The notes under the pieces: generated by a model
Databases searched by the model: none
Told to the model about the DNA's origin: nothing
The model's input: only the letters and a program-made list of their open reading frames with translations
Translations under genes and position numbers: made by a program
NCBI GenBank assembly: GCA_905250125.1
Contig: CAJNOL010000268.1
Location: forward strand, 76,000-139,999
DNA: 64,000 bases
Reading direction: 5' to 3'
Source of the DNA: Rotaria sordida
Taxonomy: Eukaryota; Rotifera; Eurotatoria; Philodinida; Philodinidae
In this document: positions 33,963 to 45,140 of the stretch, piece by piece
Numbering within the stretch: position 1 is the first letter of the stretch
Layout of the letters: the number at the start of each line of letters is the position of its first letter

Positions 33963-36900
33963 ATGTCAATTAATCAAGCACATTATCAAGGTGGTCTTTT
34001 ACTTTATCAAGGTGAACAGTAAGCAAAAACAAATTTTCTATAAAATAATTTCATATATATTTTATTTAATAAATACATAGAATTGTTAATCATTCTAAAA
34101 ATGTAACATTAACATTTGATGATGCAAGTCGTCAATGTGGTGAAGTATTTCGTGGAAAACATAAAGGAAAAGTATTTGTAACAACTCATCGAATGATCTT
34201 TCTTAGTGATGATCAACGAGATAATTTACTTTCATTTGCTGTGGCTTTTATGTATATGAGAAATTTACATGTTGAACAACCAATATTTGGTGCTAATTAT
34301 ATATCTGGTATTGCTGCTGCACATCCAAACGGTTAGTTGTTTTTTAATATATTAATTATTTGGTTATATGAGAATTTTGATAATAGAAAAACATAGTAAT
34401 AAATTTCATTCATTAGAAGTATGGAAATGTTTATAAAATAGTGTAATTGAATAGCAAATATACCATATGATTGTTTTTTGCTGCGTTTAATACATTCGTA
34501 GGTGACGAATACTACAGAATCTACTAGATTTAATAGCGACTTAAAGAGAGGAAAGTTTCGCTGATGAATTTATAGATATTTTGTTCTAATTCAAGTTTCT
34601 TTTTATCGTAATTCTCTCTGTCATTATCATTCAAAGCTGTATCTTGACAATAACATTTTAGTTAACATTCCATGTCTCTCACTCACTTGTTTAACATTAA
34701 ACAACTTATAACTTTGTTTAACTCTTTGGTTACGGGGTTTTTTTCAAAGATGACAGAAAATATTGATTTACTCATAGAAATCTGAAAACACGTATATACG
34801 TCAAAGGAACATAGCAAATTGCGTAAGACTTCAATCAACACCATAAAGTTCAGTACCTGCAGAGTCGAGTAGAACCATCCGAAAACTTGCAAAATTGTTT
34901 GAATAGCTTCATGAATGATCCTTAATTCTATATTATAACATAGATCTATTGATCTTCTTTAAGCCTAGAACTTGAGGAGTAAAATCCATCGGGTCCAAGA
35001 ATTTTTGAATCTCACCTACAATTCACTCTTTTTTTACTTGATATAGTTACATATACAGTAATATCATGTAATGACGCTTTGATACTAGAAGTTCAGCTCG
35101 TATTTAAACAGATCCTGTAACTAAAGTGTTAATTCTCAATAATTAGAAATACTGTTTATATGCGGTTTATTTAACCCTCTACTCATGATAGCACCTAACC
35201 GCACATAGAATTGATTACAAGTAATTTACGAAGAACGAAAATATATACAACAAGTAGTAAACTAACATAAATCATGAGCGACGATCCACTATGGTGTACA
35301 AGAAGAATACATAAATCATCGACAAATGAGTTGCTTGAAACGTGTAGAATAGAATAGAATTATTGTAAATATGGTATTGTGGGAGGAAAGACTTGAGCGT
35401 AATGCTAATTCTCAAGAAATGAATACGTTGCTATTCTTTCTCAATAATTAGAAATATTACTTATATTTATTTTGAATTTTAAAAAAAGTATTCAATTTCT
35501 AAGACAGTTTTTACAAGAAAACAAAAAAAACTGTATTTATTTTAATATTCCCAACGACGACGATATGGATGAGGAGAATAATGATGATGAAAAGGTCGTC
35601 TCGGTCGATGATGATGATGGTGATGATGATGAAAATCATGATCATGATGATGATCATGATCATCATCATGATCATCTTCATAATGTTCATGTTTTCGATA
35701 TGATTCTGTTAATGATGTTCGTATTGTTGATGTTGTTTTTTTTCTTGATGTTGGTATTTGTAATGTTGATTCACATGCAAACCAACCATTTACTTTTGAT
35801 TTTGGATAACCAGGTAATAAACTTCCATGTGTTGAATCATAAACATAAACAAAATCTTTTGTAAATATATAATGACGTTTAGCATATGTAAAACCAGATT
35901 GTATATATTCATTTGGTGATGGATTAAGTAAAACATCAATATTAAAAATTTCTAATTCATTATTATGATTAAATTCATTTAAACGAAATGCTAAACGATT
36001 ACGTATTAAATAAATTGAATTTCGATGTAATAAAGCAATACGTGGATTTTGTGGATAATTTTTACCATATAATATATGTGGTCCATCAATAGACCAATGT
36101 GTTTTTAATTGCCACATATGATAATCATTAAATAAATATGTATAACCAATAGATGATTTAACACAAGCTGTTATTATTGTATCTTTTAATGATGGAAAAC
36201 GTTCATTAATTAATGTTGGTTGAGAATCCCATGAACGTTTTTTTCTTGCTTGATATCTCCATACTTGATTATTTTTAAATAAATAAAGTTCACCATCAGG
36301 ACCTTCACAACCAGTTTGAAATTCTTCTGAACACCAATTATTAAGTGATAATATATTTGAAGAATATGTTGATGTTGATGATGATGATGATGATGATGAT
36401 AATATTATTTTAGATTGTTCCGTTGTAGATTTTATTTTTGATTTACCATACAATGCTTGTATAGCTTGTTGATCATCAATTGATAAATCATAATTTGAAT
36501 CAAATTGTTGATAAATAGGATACATAAGTGAACCAATTTCAAATGAATGATCTAAACCAAGTGCATGACCTATTTCATGTGCAGCGACAAGTCTTAATGT
36601 ATATAAATCTTCATTATCTTTATAATTATCTGTAAAATAATCATCATCATCAAAATGTATATCACCATCTGTTGGATAAAAAGCATGTGCTAATGTTGCA
36701 CCACGTCCATCAAATGGATATCCATCATTATGATCTTTTGAATCAAATTTTATTTTTAAATTAGCTGTATGTTTTGTTTTAACCATTTCAAATGTTAATC
36801 CAGAATATTTTTGCCAATCATAAAATGATTGATTCATTATACGTTGTATATGATCTTTTGTTGTTATATATTTTTGTTGTTCAGGATATTTGTCAATAAA

Positions 36901-39900
36901 CCATTTTAAATGTTTATTTGGCCAAATACGTGTTTTTCTTGTAGAATTTTCAGATATTTTAGGTTTTCCTGATCGTCCTTGAACATTAACAGATAAAGTT
37001 TCATGTTTATCAATATTAACTGGATGTCCAATAGAATCATAAGTACCAAGATCAGGATTTCCACATCGAGCTTTTTGCATAAGATTTTTTGTTCTTTCAT
37101 CAAGTTGACCTGTTTCCTATGATTGAATAAATTTTAATGGTTAATCAAATTGATAGAAAAAAAGAAAAAAGACTTACCGGTAATTTATAAAGACGTTGAA
37201 ATTTAAGAATTGCTTCTGTATAAGACGATCGAGAAATTATAGAAAAAAGTCGACGACCTTCAACTTTTGGTGTATAACCATATTGTTGTAAATATTGATA
37301 ATAATCAGTTTCGGATTTTGTTTCACTTATTGTTTGAATATTAATAACAATAATATATAAGAATAGAAATTCTATTCGTTGTTTGATGATCATGTTTAAA
37401 TTGTCTATTCTTTTATTTTTTTCTTGTTGTTTTATCATTTATATATGTCATTCAATCAATCAATCAATTGATAAGAACATGTGTTATGATTGACATTTAT
37501 GTTTTAGGTGGATTTCAAGGCGAAGTTAAGTTTCAATTAACGTATTCATCGGGTGGTGCTATTGATGCTAGTAAAGCATTACGTGAAGTTAATTCGATTT
37601 GTGAGTCATATTCTTCTTTTCTTTTTTATTCTATGTTAATGATATGCTTTACGTTTTAATTATAGTTCATCGACAAAATCAAGCAGCACCACCGTAAATT
37701 ATTTTATTTTTCATCTTTTAAAATAATATTATCTTGATTGAATTATTATCTAGATCTTATGGTATGGCTGCAGCTAATTTATATGAACCTCCACCACCAT
37801 CATATCAAGCAGCACAAGCTTCAAATAATCGTTTCGCAGGTAAAATTTATTTCGAATATTTTGTCATTTTATCAATAAAAAAATAAACTAACTCAAGTTT
37901 GTATTAATATGTATATATGATAGATGATATAGGACAGTTTTATGTCGTGAAACAATGTTGTCTCAGATAAAGGATACTATATTTACTGACTGAGATATTA
38001 AAATTTCTCTGAATAAATTTGTATTGATGTAGTGTTGTGTTAGAATTAATTAATGCCAAACTGTTAGCATTAGTTTTAATTCTAATACATAAATTATCGT
38101 ATGACTAGATCTCAGACATGCTAAGTTGAAAAATTCTCAAAATCAAACAGTTTTATTCTGTTATTAGAAGCTTTCAAAGATGAACTCTCAGAGGTATAGT
38201 TGCAGGTTGTATATGTATTAAAATGTAATTTTTCAAAAGAGATACTTTTGAAATAATATACAGTTACTAAATAATTTAAGTAGGCTAATTGTTTTGTAAC
38301 AATTTTTCGCTTTTTTTTGCATTTCTTCATGCTGTGTACGACATTTATTTTTCTGTTCTTTTAATATTCTTATTTTATATTATTAAAGTCTTAGGTTGAT
38401 CTTTTGAGTACGAAATTATTTCTATATATAGTCAAAATTTTTATAATTTCAAATTAACGTTTATTGTACAAAAAATATCACGAAATACATAATTCAAAAT
38501 GTTTTTAGAGTGTGATAGTCTTTAAAACAATCCTACATTACATTTAATATATATTCAGTGATTTCTGGCTGAACACAACTTCACTTCGTGAATAATAGAT
38601 GTCAAAAAAAAAATATAGAATATGTCGAAATACATCATGTTTCTGTTTGAACAATAAGAACAAAATAGATATATGTATATATAGGTATATCAATCGCAGA
38701 GGGAATAAGAATCTACTCGAAGACTCCTGAAAGAACAGAAGAGAGAAAAGTCATGATGTCATTGTACGATCGTAGAAAAATAAAGAAAAAGACTATATAT
38801 AAGTGAGTTAGAGGTGGCCGATTTCTGTCCTTCGTGATTTTTTTATATAAAAAAAATGCACTATACATTATTTGGCAAATGCGATCAGCTGATCAGAATC
38901 TTTCCTATAGATGGCATTCTTGAACAATTTTCATAATACAAAACATTCTTTTGACAGTAATGGTTCTGTCTCAAGATATGTTATCAAACTGGTTCACATT
39001 CTGACTCATTAAGTCATATACTGATTGACAGAAATGTTAAGGGTTAACCAATAATCATCACTAGATATATATAATCTTAATCGCACAAATTTTCATGCAA
39101 TTCATATCATTAAAAAATAATTAACAGGTCATGTTTTTTAAAGTTATTCAGATTCAAAAATATCGGAACGCAAATTCACATCGCTCGTACTCAAAAGGTG
39201 AAATAGACATTCATCGAAATATTTTTAATATTGGTACTCCGTGCTCGAAACAAATCAGTTAGAATAAATAAGTAGTTGAGTATTTTATTAAATAATGCTT
39301 GAGATTAACTAATTAATCATTTCAAGATATGGATAATCAATTAGTAACTGAAGTATATCATTTAGAGCCTATTGGATCCGAAAATTCTTGGATCCGATGG
39401 GCTCTAGTATCATTACAAAACTCTCTGATACATCTCTGTTCGCTATCTTTATCAATATTCTCAATATCAAAATTGTATCTCTTTTGACAATGAGTTATTT
39501 TTTGTCAACATGAGAAGACAATCTGTCGGCTTAATGAAATTCATGTTATTTTTTGTTTGCATTTAGAAACAACTATGTATGTATCACCAGCCCAAGCACC
39601 ATATGAAGGAGTCTATCAAAGACAACCAACAGGTCTGCCACAAGCAGAATTTATTCCACAATATCCTGAAATACCATCGGCTCCTCCAGCGCAAGTAAAT
39701 AATTCAAATATGTATCCTCAAATGCCGAATGGATATGAAGCACCAATGCAATATCCACCTCAAGCGGCTTATCAAAATAATAATTATGGTGGTCAAATGT
39801 ATGTTCCACAAATGAATCAACAGCCGGTATGACTTTTATTTTTATCTTAGAAAATTTTCTTATTGATTTGATTAATTTATTATAGTATTCACAAATGCCA

Positions 39901-39951
39901 CCGTCGTATGAACAATCTCAACAAGATTTAAATCAGAAAAAACGTGACTAA
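33963..39951 (+). CDS. WBP2: WW domain-binding protein 2 (GRAM domain, PPxY motifs)
   Basis: Exons 33963-34018, 34081-34331, 37508-37600, 37666-37693, 37754-37839, 39567-39826, 39886-39951 give 840 nt (279 residues). WBP2 is a coactivator adaptor that binds WW-domain proteins such as YAP/TAZ through PPxY motifs. The GRAM domain fills residues ~10-130: VTLTFDDASRQCGEVFRGKH, GKVFVTTHRMIFLSDD, QPIFGANYISGIA, then FQGEVKFQLTYSSGGAIDAS. The C-terminal half is Pro/Gln/Tyr-rich with PPSY in EPPPPSYQ and again in PPSYEQ near the C-terminus. Intron 2 (34332-37507, 3.2 kb) contains an entire metalloproteinase gene in antisense orientation; intron 5 (37840-39566) is also long and carries a small palindrome. 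The stop lies 228 bp before the next start on the same strand. Confidence 0.93.
35542..37393 (-). CDS. Matrix metalloproteinase with hemopexin domain, nested in a WBP2 intron
   Basis: Exons (minus) 37178-37393 and 35542-37116 give 1791 nt (596 residues). A signal peptide begins at the ATG at 37393 (MIIKQRIEFLFLYIIVINIQ; an upstream in-frame ATG at 37438 would bury it). The propeptide has the peptidoglycan-binding-like helices and the cysteine switch KARCGNPD (Cys ~90). The catalytic domain carries HEIGHALGLDH (~252-262) with the three zinc histidines and Glu, and the Met-turn SLMYP. A Ser-rich linker leads to a hemopexin-like domain bracketed by WCSEEF and a Cys in NGWFACES. The tail is unusual: a His/Asp-rich segment (DDHDDDHDHHHDHDFHHHHH region) then RPRRPF and a Tyr/Arg/Pro end. 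STRKTR before IWP is a possible pro-domain cleavage site but not a perfect furin site. No transmembrane helix or fibronectin inserts, so probably a secreted collagenase/stromelysin-type enzyme. Confidence 0.94.
39363..39406. repeat. 44-bp palindrome with CCGATGGGCTCTA ends
   Basis: TAGAGCCTATTGGATCC on the left and the inverse of GGATCCGATGGGCTCTA on the right pair at 15 of 17 positions around a GAAAATTCTT centre. The same end motif occurs at 3897-3916, 20725-20874 (as an inverted pair) and, degenerate, at about 34985. It lies in WBP2 intron 5. Confidence 0.7.
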
Positions 39952-40179
39952 AAAAAATAAAAGAAGTGAACTAATTTTTATGTATATTCGTTTTTCAATA
40001 TATTTGAACGCTTCTTTCATTCATGTTTTTTGTTTTGTCTTTTTTTCCAATTTTAATCATTAAAAAAAATCGAGCATTATCTTTATACTTAATCAAGATT
40101 GATTCACATATATATATATTATTGTTTTACCACTGTGCAATAATACATGTATCTGAGAAATAATGATTATCTATTTTAG

Positions 40180-43100
40180 ATGTTATATAGACAAATAACG
40201 AGCATAGATGTCATACAAATCCCAGCACCTGGTTTTAATCTACCCGAATCTATACAGTTTAGTCCGGATGATAATATAGTAACTTATATTCGTGCACCAT
40301 ATCAATTTTTATCAACACGACAACTTTATGCATATGATCTTCGAATAGATAAAGAATTTATTTTTAGTGATTTAAAAAATGCTGATGAAGTTATTGAAAC
40401 TAATCCCTCTAAAGAGGAACAATCTCGACGTGGAGTATGTGTGGTTTTTTTTCTATGTTTTGAAATTTTTCATTTCGAATAATTCGAGTAGAATTACAAA
40501 TCAAGAATATTATAAACTGAAAGTCTTTTTGTGAAACACGATCTGAAAGGAGTATTAATAGACAATGATAGATGCTACTCCGAGGCCGTACAATATGCTG
40601 TTGATATTCGATCAAAGACTGTATATCAATAATGTTTCATTGGGTTTTTGAAGGATTAAGTACAAAGTTAATGAAGATATGTGTCAAAAAATAGATAGAA
40701 TAAAGCAATATCCTAGTGAGTAGCTACATTGTGTTTCGTATTTTAATCGTATAGAGATTGCACAAACAGCTCTTCTCTTTCACTCCAGGAAACTCTTTCT
40801 TTCTTTCTCTCAAATAACAAAGCTCAGTTATTTCGATCGTTTTCGATATTTTTCTTTGAAGAACGACGAGCACTATTGAAAAATAGTTGATTATCAACTT
40901 CATAATTCGTATACTGTTATTTATAATGACGGACAAAAGTTTAGAATAGTTGTATTTTTAAATTTTCTTCTCGATGATCATAGTTAGGAAAAACCTGAAA
41001 AAGAAATTTGAGTAGCAAAAATGATTCTCTATGTTGATAGAACAAAATGAAATGTTCGGAATCTCTTCATGATGTTCATTCATCGAACTACATTCGATTT
41101 ACAAAAGGCTCAAGAAAGATTTTTCTATTGTTTCAATGATTTCACGGTGTGAGATCTTCTAAAATAATTTTTGCTTGAAAATGGAGTTAAGGTTAGGTTT
41201 TTGTGAATAAAAACATCATAGTTTTTTCGTTACAATGTGTCGCTATTAAAATAGATGAGTTGATTTTATTGATAATCCGAGAGTAGTTATGCCATTTTAT
41301 TTTTATATGTAACCTATTTCGATTTTTTATTGCATAAAAACTAGGAACTAAGTCTTGTGTAATGAAAAAACTTCTTGTTCATGTTCTTTAAACATAAATA
41401 GCAATCGAAGAAATAACAAAAATAACTTGACTCGCTCAATTGTGTTCCAAACATCCTCATTCAAGCAGTTTTATTGAAGTTTTGTAGATCCATCAATCTT
41501 AATAGATAACTCTTTCAGCTACTCTAAGCTTATTCTCATCACTATATTTATTTATCTACATTTAAAATAAATCAAAGGGAAGGCTAAATATATGAGGAAA
41601 GAAATGATGAGTTCGTTTGATTAATAATGAATGGACAAGAAATGGATAGATTCTATAAAAATAAATATTCTATGATGCTATTTAGAAAATTCATTATGAA
41701 AAAAAATCATTGTTTTTTTTTCACATAGAAGACACTAATGATAAGATTTGAGAAAAAAATCAAATAAATAATTGTTTCTTTCGTTTTAGCGTCAACATCT
41801 ATTAACAACTCCGGTAACTCGTTATCAATGGGCAAAAAATCAAACTCAATCAATGTTACTTATTACCATGGATAATACTCTTTATATTTATTATAACAAA
41901 GAAATTCGTCTTTTAGTCGATCGATCTGATCAAACATCTATTATGGATTGTAAATTATCACCTGATGGAAAACTCGTTGCTTATGTTCAAAATTGTGAAA
42001 TTTATTGTATATCAACAATATCTTCAGCCGAACCACGTCAATTAACATTTGATGCTCGTAATTGTCCATGTAAAACAAATGGTCTTGCAGAATTTATTGC
42101 TCAAGAAGAAATGGATCGTCATGATGGTTTTTGGTGGTCAGATGATTCATGTTTTATTGCGTTTACTCAAGTTGATGGGTCAAATGTACCAGTTCTTCGT
42201 ATTTCACATTTAGGTTCTGAGGATCCTGATCATGTAAGAAAAAAGAAAAGAAATTATTTTATTTTATTTTCAATATTCTAGATTGATGAATATCGATATC
42301 CATTTGCTGGTAAAGCTAATGTTCATGTAACTGTTGGTATAATTGATCTTAGAAATGAAAATAATCAAAAACAACCGATTATACATTGGGTTGATTTAAG
42401 TAAATTTAAAGATTATTATATAGCACGTGTTGATTTCTTTCCTGATAATAGTCTTGCATTACAAATTGAAAATCGTCAACAAACTAAATTACAATTATAT
42501 CAATATGATTTTTTAAATAAAAAACCATTAAAATTATTAATTGAAGAAATAAGTGAATTATGGATTAATTTACATGATCTATTTTATACATTAAAAAAAA
42601 CACCAACACAATTTATATGGGCTAGTGAACGAACTGGTTATATGCATTTAGAATTACATGATTATAATAGTGGAAAATTAATAAAAATATTAACACATGG
42701 TAATTGGGTTGTACAACGTATTCCTGATATTGATGAAGATAATTCAATAATTTATTTTTTGGCCAATCGCGAAACACCACTTGAAACTCATCTTTATAGT
42801 GTTAATTATAATGATGATGTACCTAAAATAGATCGTATAACACAAGAATCAGGTACTCATATTGTTTATTGTTTTAATCATACACATCAATATTGTATAA
42901 CACAATGGAGTTCAATAGATCAATATCCAATAATAAGAATGTTAGATGTTAAAAAAAAAGAAATTATTAAAACTTTTGATCATATAAAACAAGGTGTATT
43001 ACGAACAATTGAACAATTTCATTTAGTTAAACCAAAATTATTTCCTATATTAAATAGAAATAATGATACACTTTATTGTGCACTTTATACACCAGATAAT

Positions 43101-44884
43101 GAACAGGATAGATATCAAACACCATATCCAACACTTGTATCAGTTTATGGTGGACCACGTCTTCAACGGTATGAGAAAGACAGATATGTTTTTCTGAAAC
43201 ACGTGCTAAAAGATTATTGAAGTATAGAGGGAAAAAAAATTTAGATCCCACAGATCGTGACAGACGCTAGTCAGAGACCATGACATTCGCTTCCCTAGTC
43301 AAAAGTTCCTTGATGAATCCCCAGAAAGTTCTCTGAAAAATCTCCGGAGACTCACAACAGGGAGTTTTTTGGGAAATTCCTAGGAATTATTCAGGGAGCG
43401 GCAACTATCTCTATCGTACATACCGAATTTGATTTAACTTTTTTTTAAACAATACTTACCTTTGCTGTTGTCTTTGTGATTAGGCTAAATATAAAATATA
43501 CAATTAAATTTTTAAAGTAGTTATCGTTCTGATTATTTTTACTATTCATCTAAATAAGAAAAAAAATGCATGCTTGATTTTTATAATACTACGTACCGTT
43601 GCAGCCATTTCAAACATTGATCTAATTAAAAATAAATATCTTTAAGCTTTTTGAAACAGCATTTACTATTGCAGTTATTATTACTTTCAAACTAAAATAG
43701 AAAAATTATAGTATTGACTTTTGAAATAAAACATACCCTTATGATTGCTTTTCAAGATTAGCTTAAATAAAAAAAAAATAGAATTAATTTTTTTCAAACA
43801 ATATTTACTTTCAATTTATTATTGAGATCATATTTAAATAAGAAAACTGATTTGATTTTCTCAAGTGAAGATTTATCCTTTTAATTGTCCTTCAAATTAA
43901 TCTAAATAAACAAGATAAAATTTTATTTGTAAAAATAATATCTGTCATTTTAATTCGCCTAGATAAATCTAAATAAAAAGACTTAAATTGCTATCTTAAA
44001 ATAAAACTTACTATTGAGTTTGTTGTCATAAATTGTTATAAAAGAAAAAAAAATTGAATTAAATACAAAATCAGTAGAATAAAATAATCTCTCTGTGATT
44101 ACATCGAGATTCATATTTTAATCCTGCAAGGATTGCGCAAACCGATTTTTTTTTGTTCTCAATCAACCTAGATTTTCTGTTTTTATTTTCTAGTGTTGCA
44201 AATTCTTGGTCACTTCGATCGGAAATGCGTTGCCAACGTTTAGTTGAAGCTGGCTATGTTGTACTTTGTTTAGATAATCGTGGTAGTTCAAATCGAGGTG
44301 TTGCATTTGAAAGTTCTATTAGACATAATATGGGACATATAGAATTAGATGATCAAATTGATGGTGTACAATATCTTATCAAACAAGGTATTACTGATGA
44401 AAAACGTGTTGGTATATTTGGTTGGTCTTATGGTGGATATATGTCAGCTATGGCGTTAGTTCGTGCAAGTGATATTTTTAAAATAGGTATTGCCGGTGCA
44501 CCAGTTACGCATTGGGATGGGTACACTAATAAGAGAAACACGAAAATTAATATCTATTAGAAAATACTAATTTTTTTGTTTAGATATGATACTCATTATA
44601 CTGAAAGATATATGGGTACACCAGAAGAGAATCCATATGGATATGAAACCTCAAGTATAATGTATCATGTAAATAATTTAAAAGGACATTTAATGATAAT
44701 TCATGGTTTAATTGATGAAAATGTTCATTTTCGTCATTCAGCTCGTCTTATAAATGCACTTATTAGAGCTAATAAACCATATGAACTAGTGATATTTCCA
44801 AATGAACAACATGCACCAAGAAGATGTGATGAACGTGTCTATATGGAAGAACGTATGTTTGAATTTATTCGAAAATATTTATGA
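40180..44884 (+). CDS. Dipeptidyl peptidase, DPP8/DPP9-like (S9B prolyl peptidase)
   Basis: Exons 40180-40434, 41790-42233, 42282-43168, 44194-44520, 44584-44884 give 2214 nt (737 residues). S9B enzymes remove X-Pro/X-Ala dipeptides from N-termini. The beta-propeller holds the substrate-anchoring Glu pair at ~191-192 ([16 protein letters not shown]), and [16 protein letters not shown] matches the DPP8/9 signature. The alpha/beta-hydrolase domain has VSVYGGPR, nucleophile Ser ~607 (GWSYGGYMS), Asp ~682 ([10 protein letters not shown]) and His ~714 (PNEQHAPR). There is no signal peptide or membrane anchor, favouring cytosolic DPP8/9 over DPP4/FAP. It is ~140 residues shorter than human DPP8/9 at the N-terminus. 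The ATG at 40180 directly follows TTTTAG, so an upstream exon is possible, but only 228 bp separate it from WBP2. Introns 1 (1.36 kb) and 3 (1.03 kb) are long and repeat-bearing. Confidence 0.92.
40716..40772 (+). repeat. Dispersed short repeat, copy 1 (DPP intron 1)
   Basis: The block reads CATTGTGTTTCGTATTTTAA then TCGTATAGAGATTGCACAAAC. It aligns with blocks at 44085-44148 and 57690-57765, all sharing TTTTAATC, a short spacer, then GATTGCGCAAAC or close variants, preceded by a TAGAnTAAAnnAAT segment. Confidence 0.6.
43435..44075. repeat. Degenerate tandem repeat in DPP intron 3
   Basis: About seven or eight diverged units of roughly 70-90 bp fill most of the intron. Each unit contains approximately ATTTACTTTT-(G/T)TTG-TCTTTCAA-ATTA-TCTAAATAA followed by an A-run and TT(G/A)AATT. 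Recognisable unit cores occur near 43450, 43540, 43670, 43740, 43810, 43890, 43950 and 44010. Divergence is too high for slippage alone in recent time. A member of the short dispersed repeat follows at 44085-44148. Confidence 0.6.
44085..44148 (+). repeat. Dispersed short repeat, copy 2 (end of DPP intron 3)
   Basis: AATAATCTCTCTGTGATTAC leads to ATATTTTAATCCTGCAAGGA and TTGCGCAAACCG. This is the same family as the blocks at 40716 and 57690. It lies 45 bp before a splice acceptor. Confidence 0.6.
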
Positions 44885-45140
44885 TATTGAATTTTCTGTT
44901 TTTTTTTGTGTGTGTCTTTTTTATATCTCAACATGTTTGTCTTCCGATATAATTTATTGCGAATAAGTGTTTATTAAAAAAATTTAAATAAAATGTTTTT
45001 TTTTTTTTCTTTTGTGAAATCTTTATTGTTATAATGCTTTTTCTAAAGTTAAATAGAAAAAACACGGTGAATATTTATTTTTCTTTTTCAGATCTCATCC
45101 TTTTCCATTGTTTTTTTTTGACAAGAAGAATAAAAAAAAG

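Noticed and set aside
35472..35864. Plus-strand frame rich in Asp/His (DDDDGDDDENHDHDDDHDH)
   Set aside because: It is the antisense of the His/Asp-rich metalloproteinase tail. The metalloproteinase strand carries the conserved domains.
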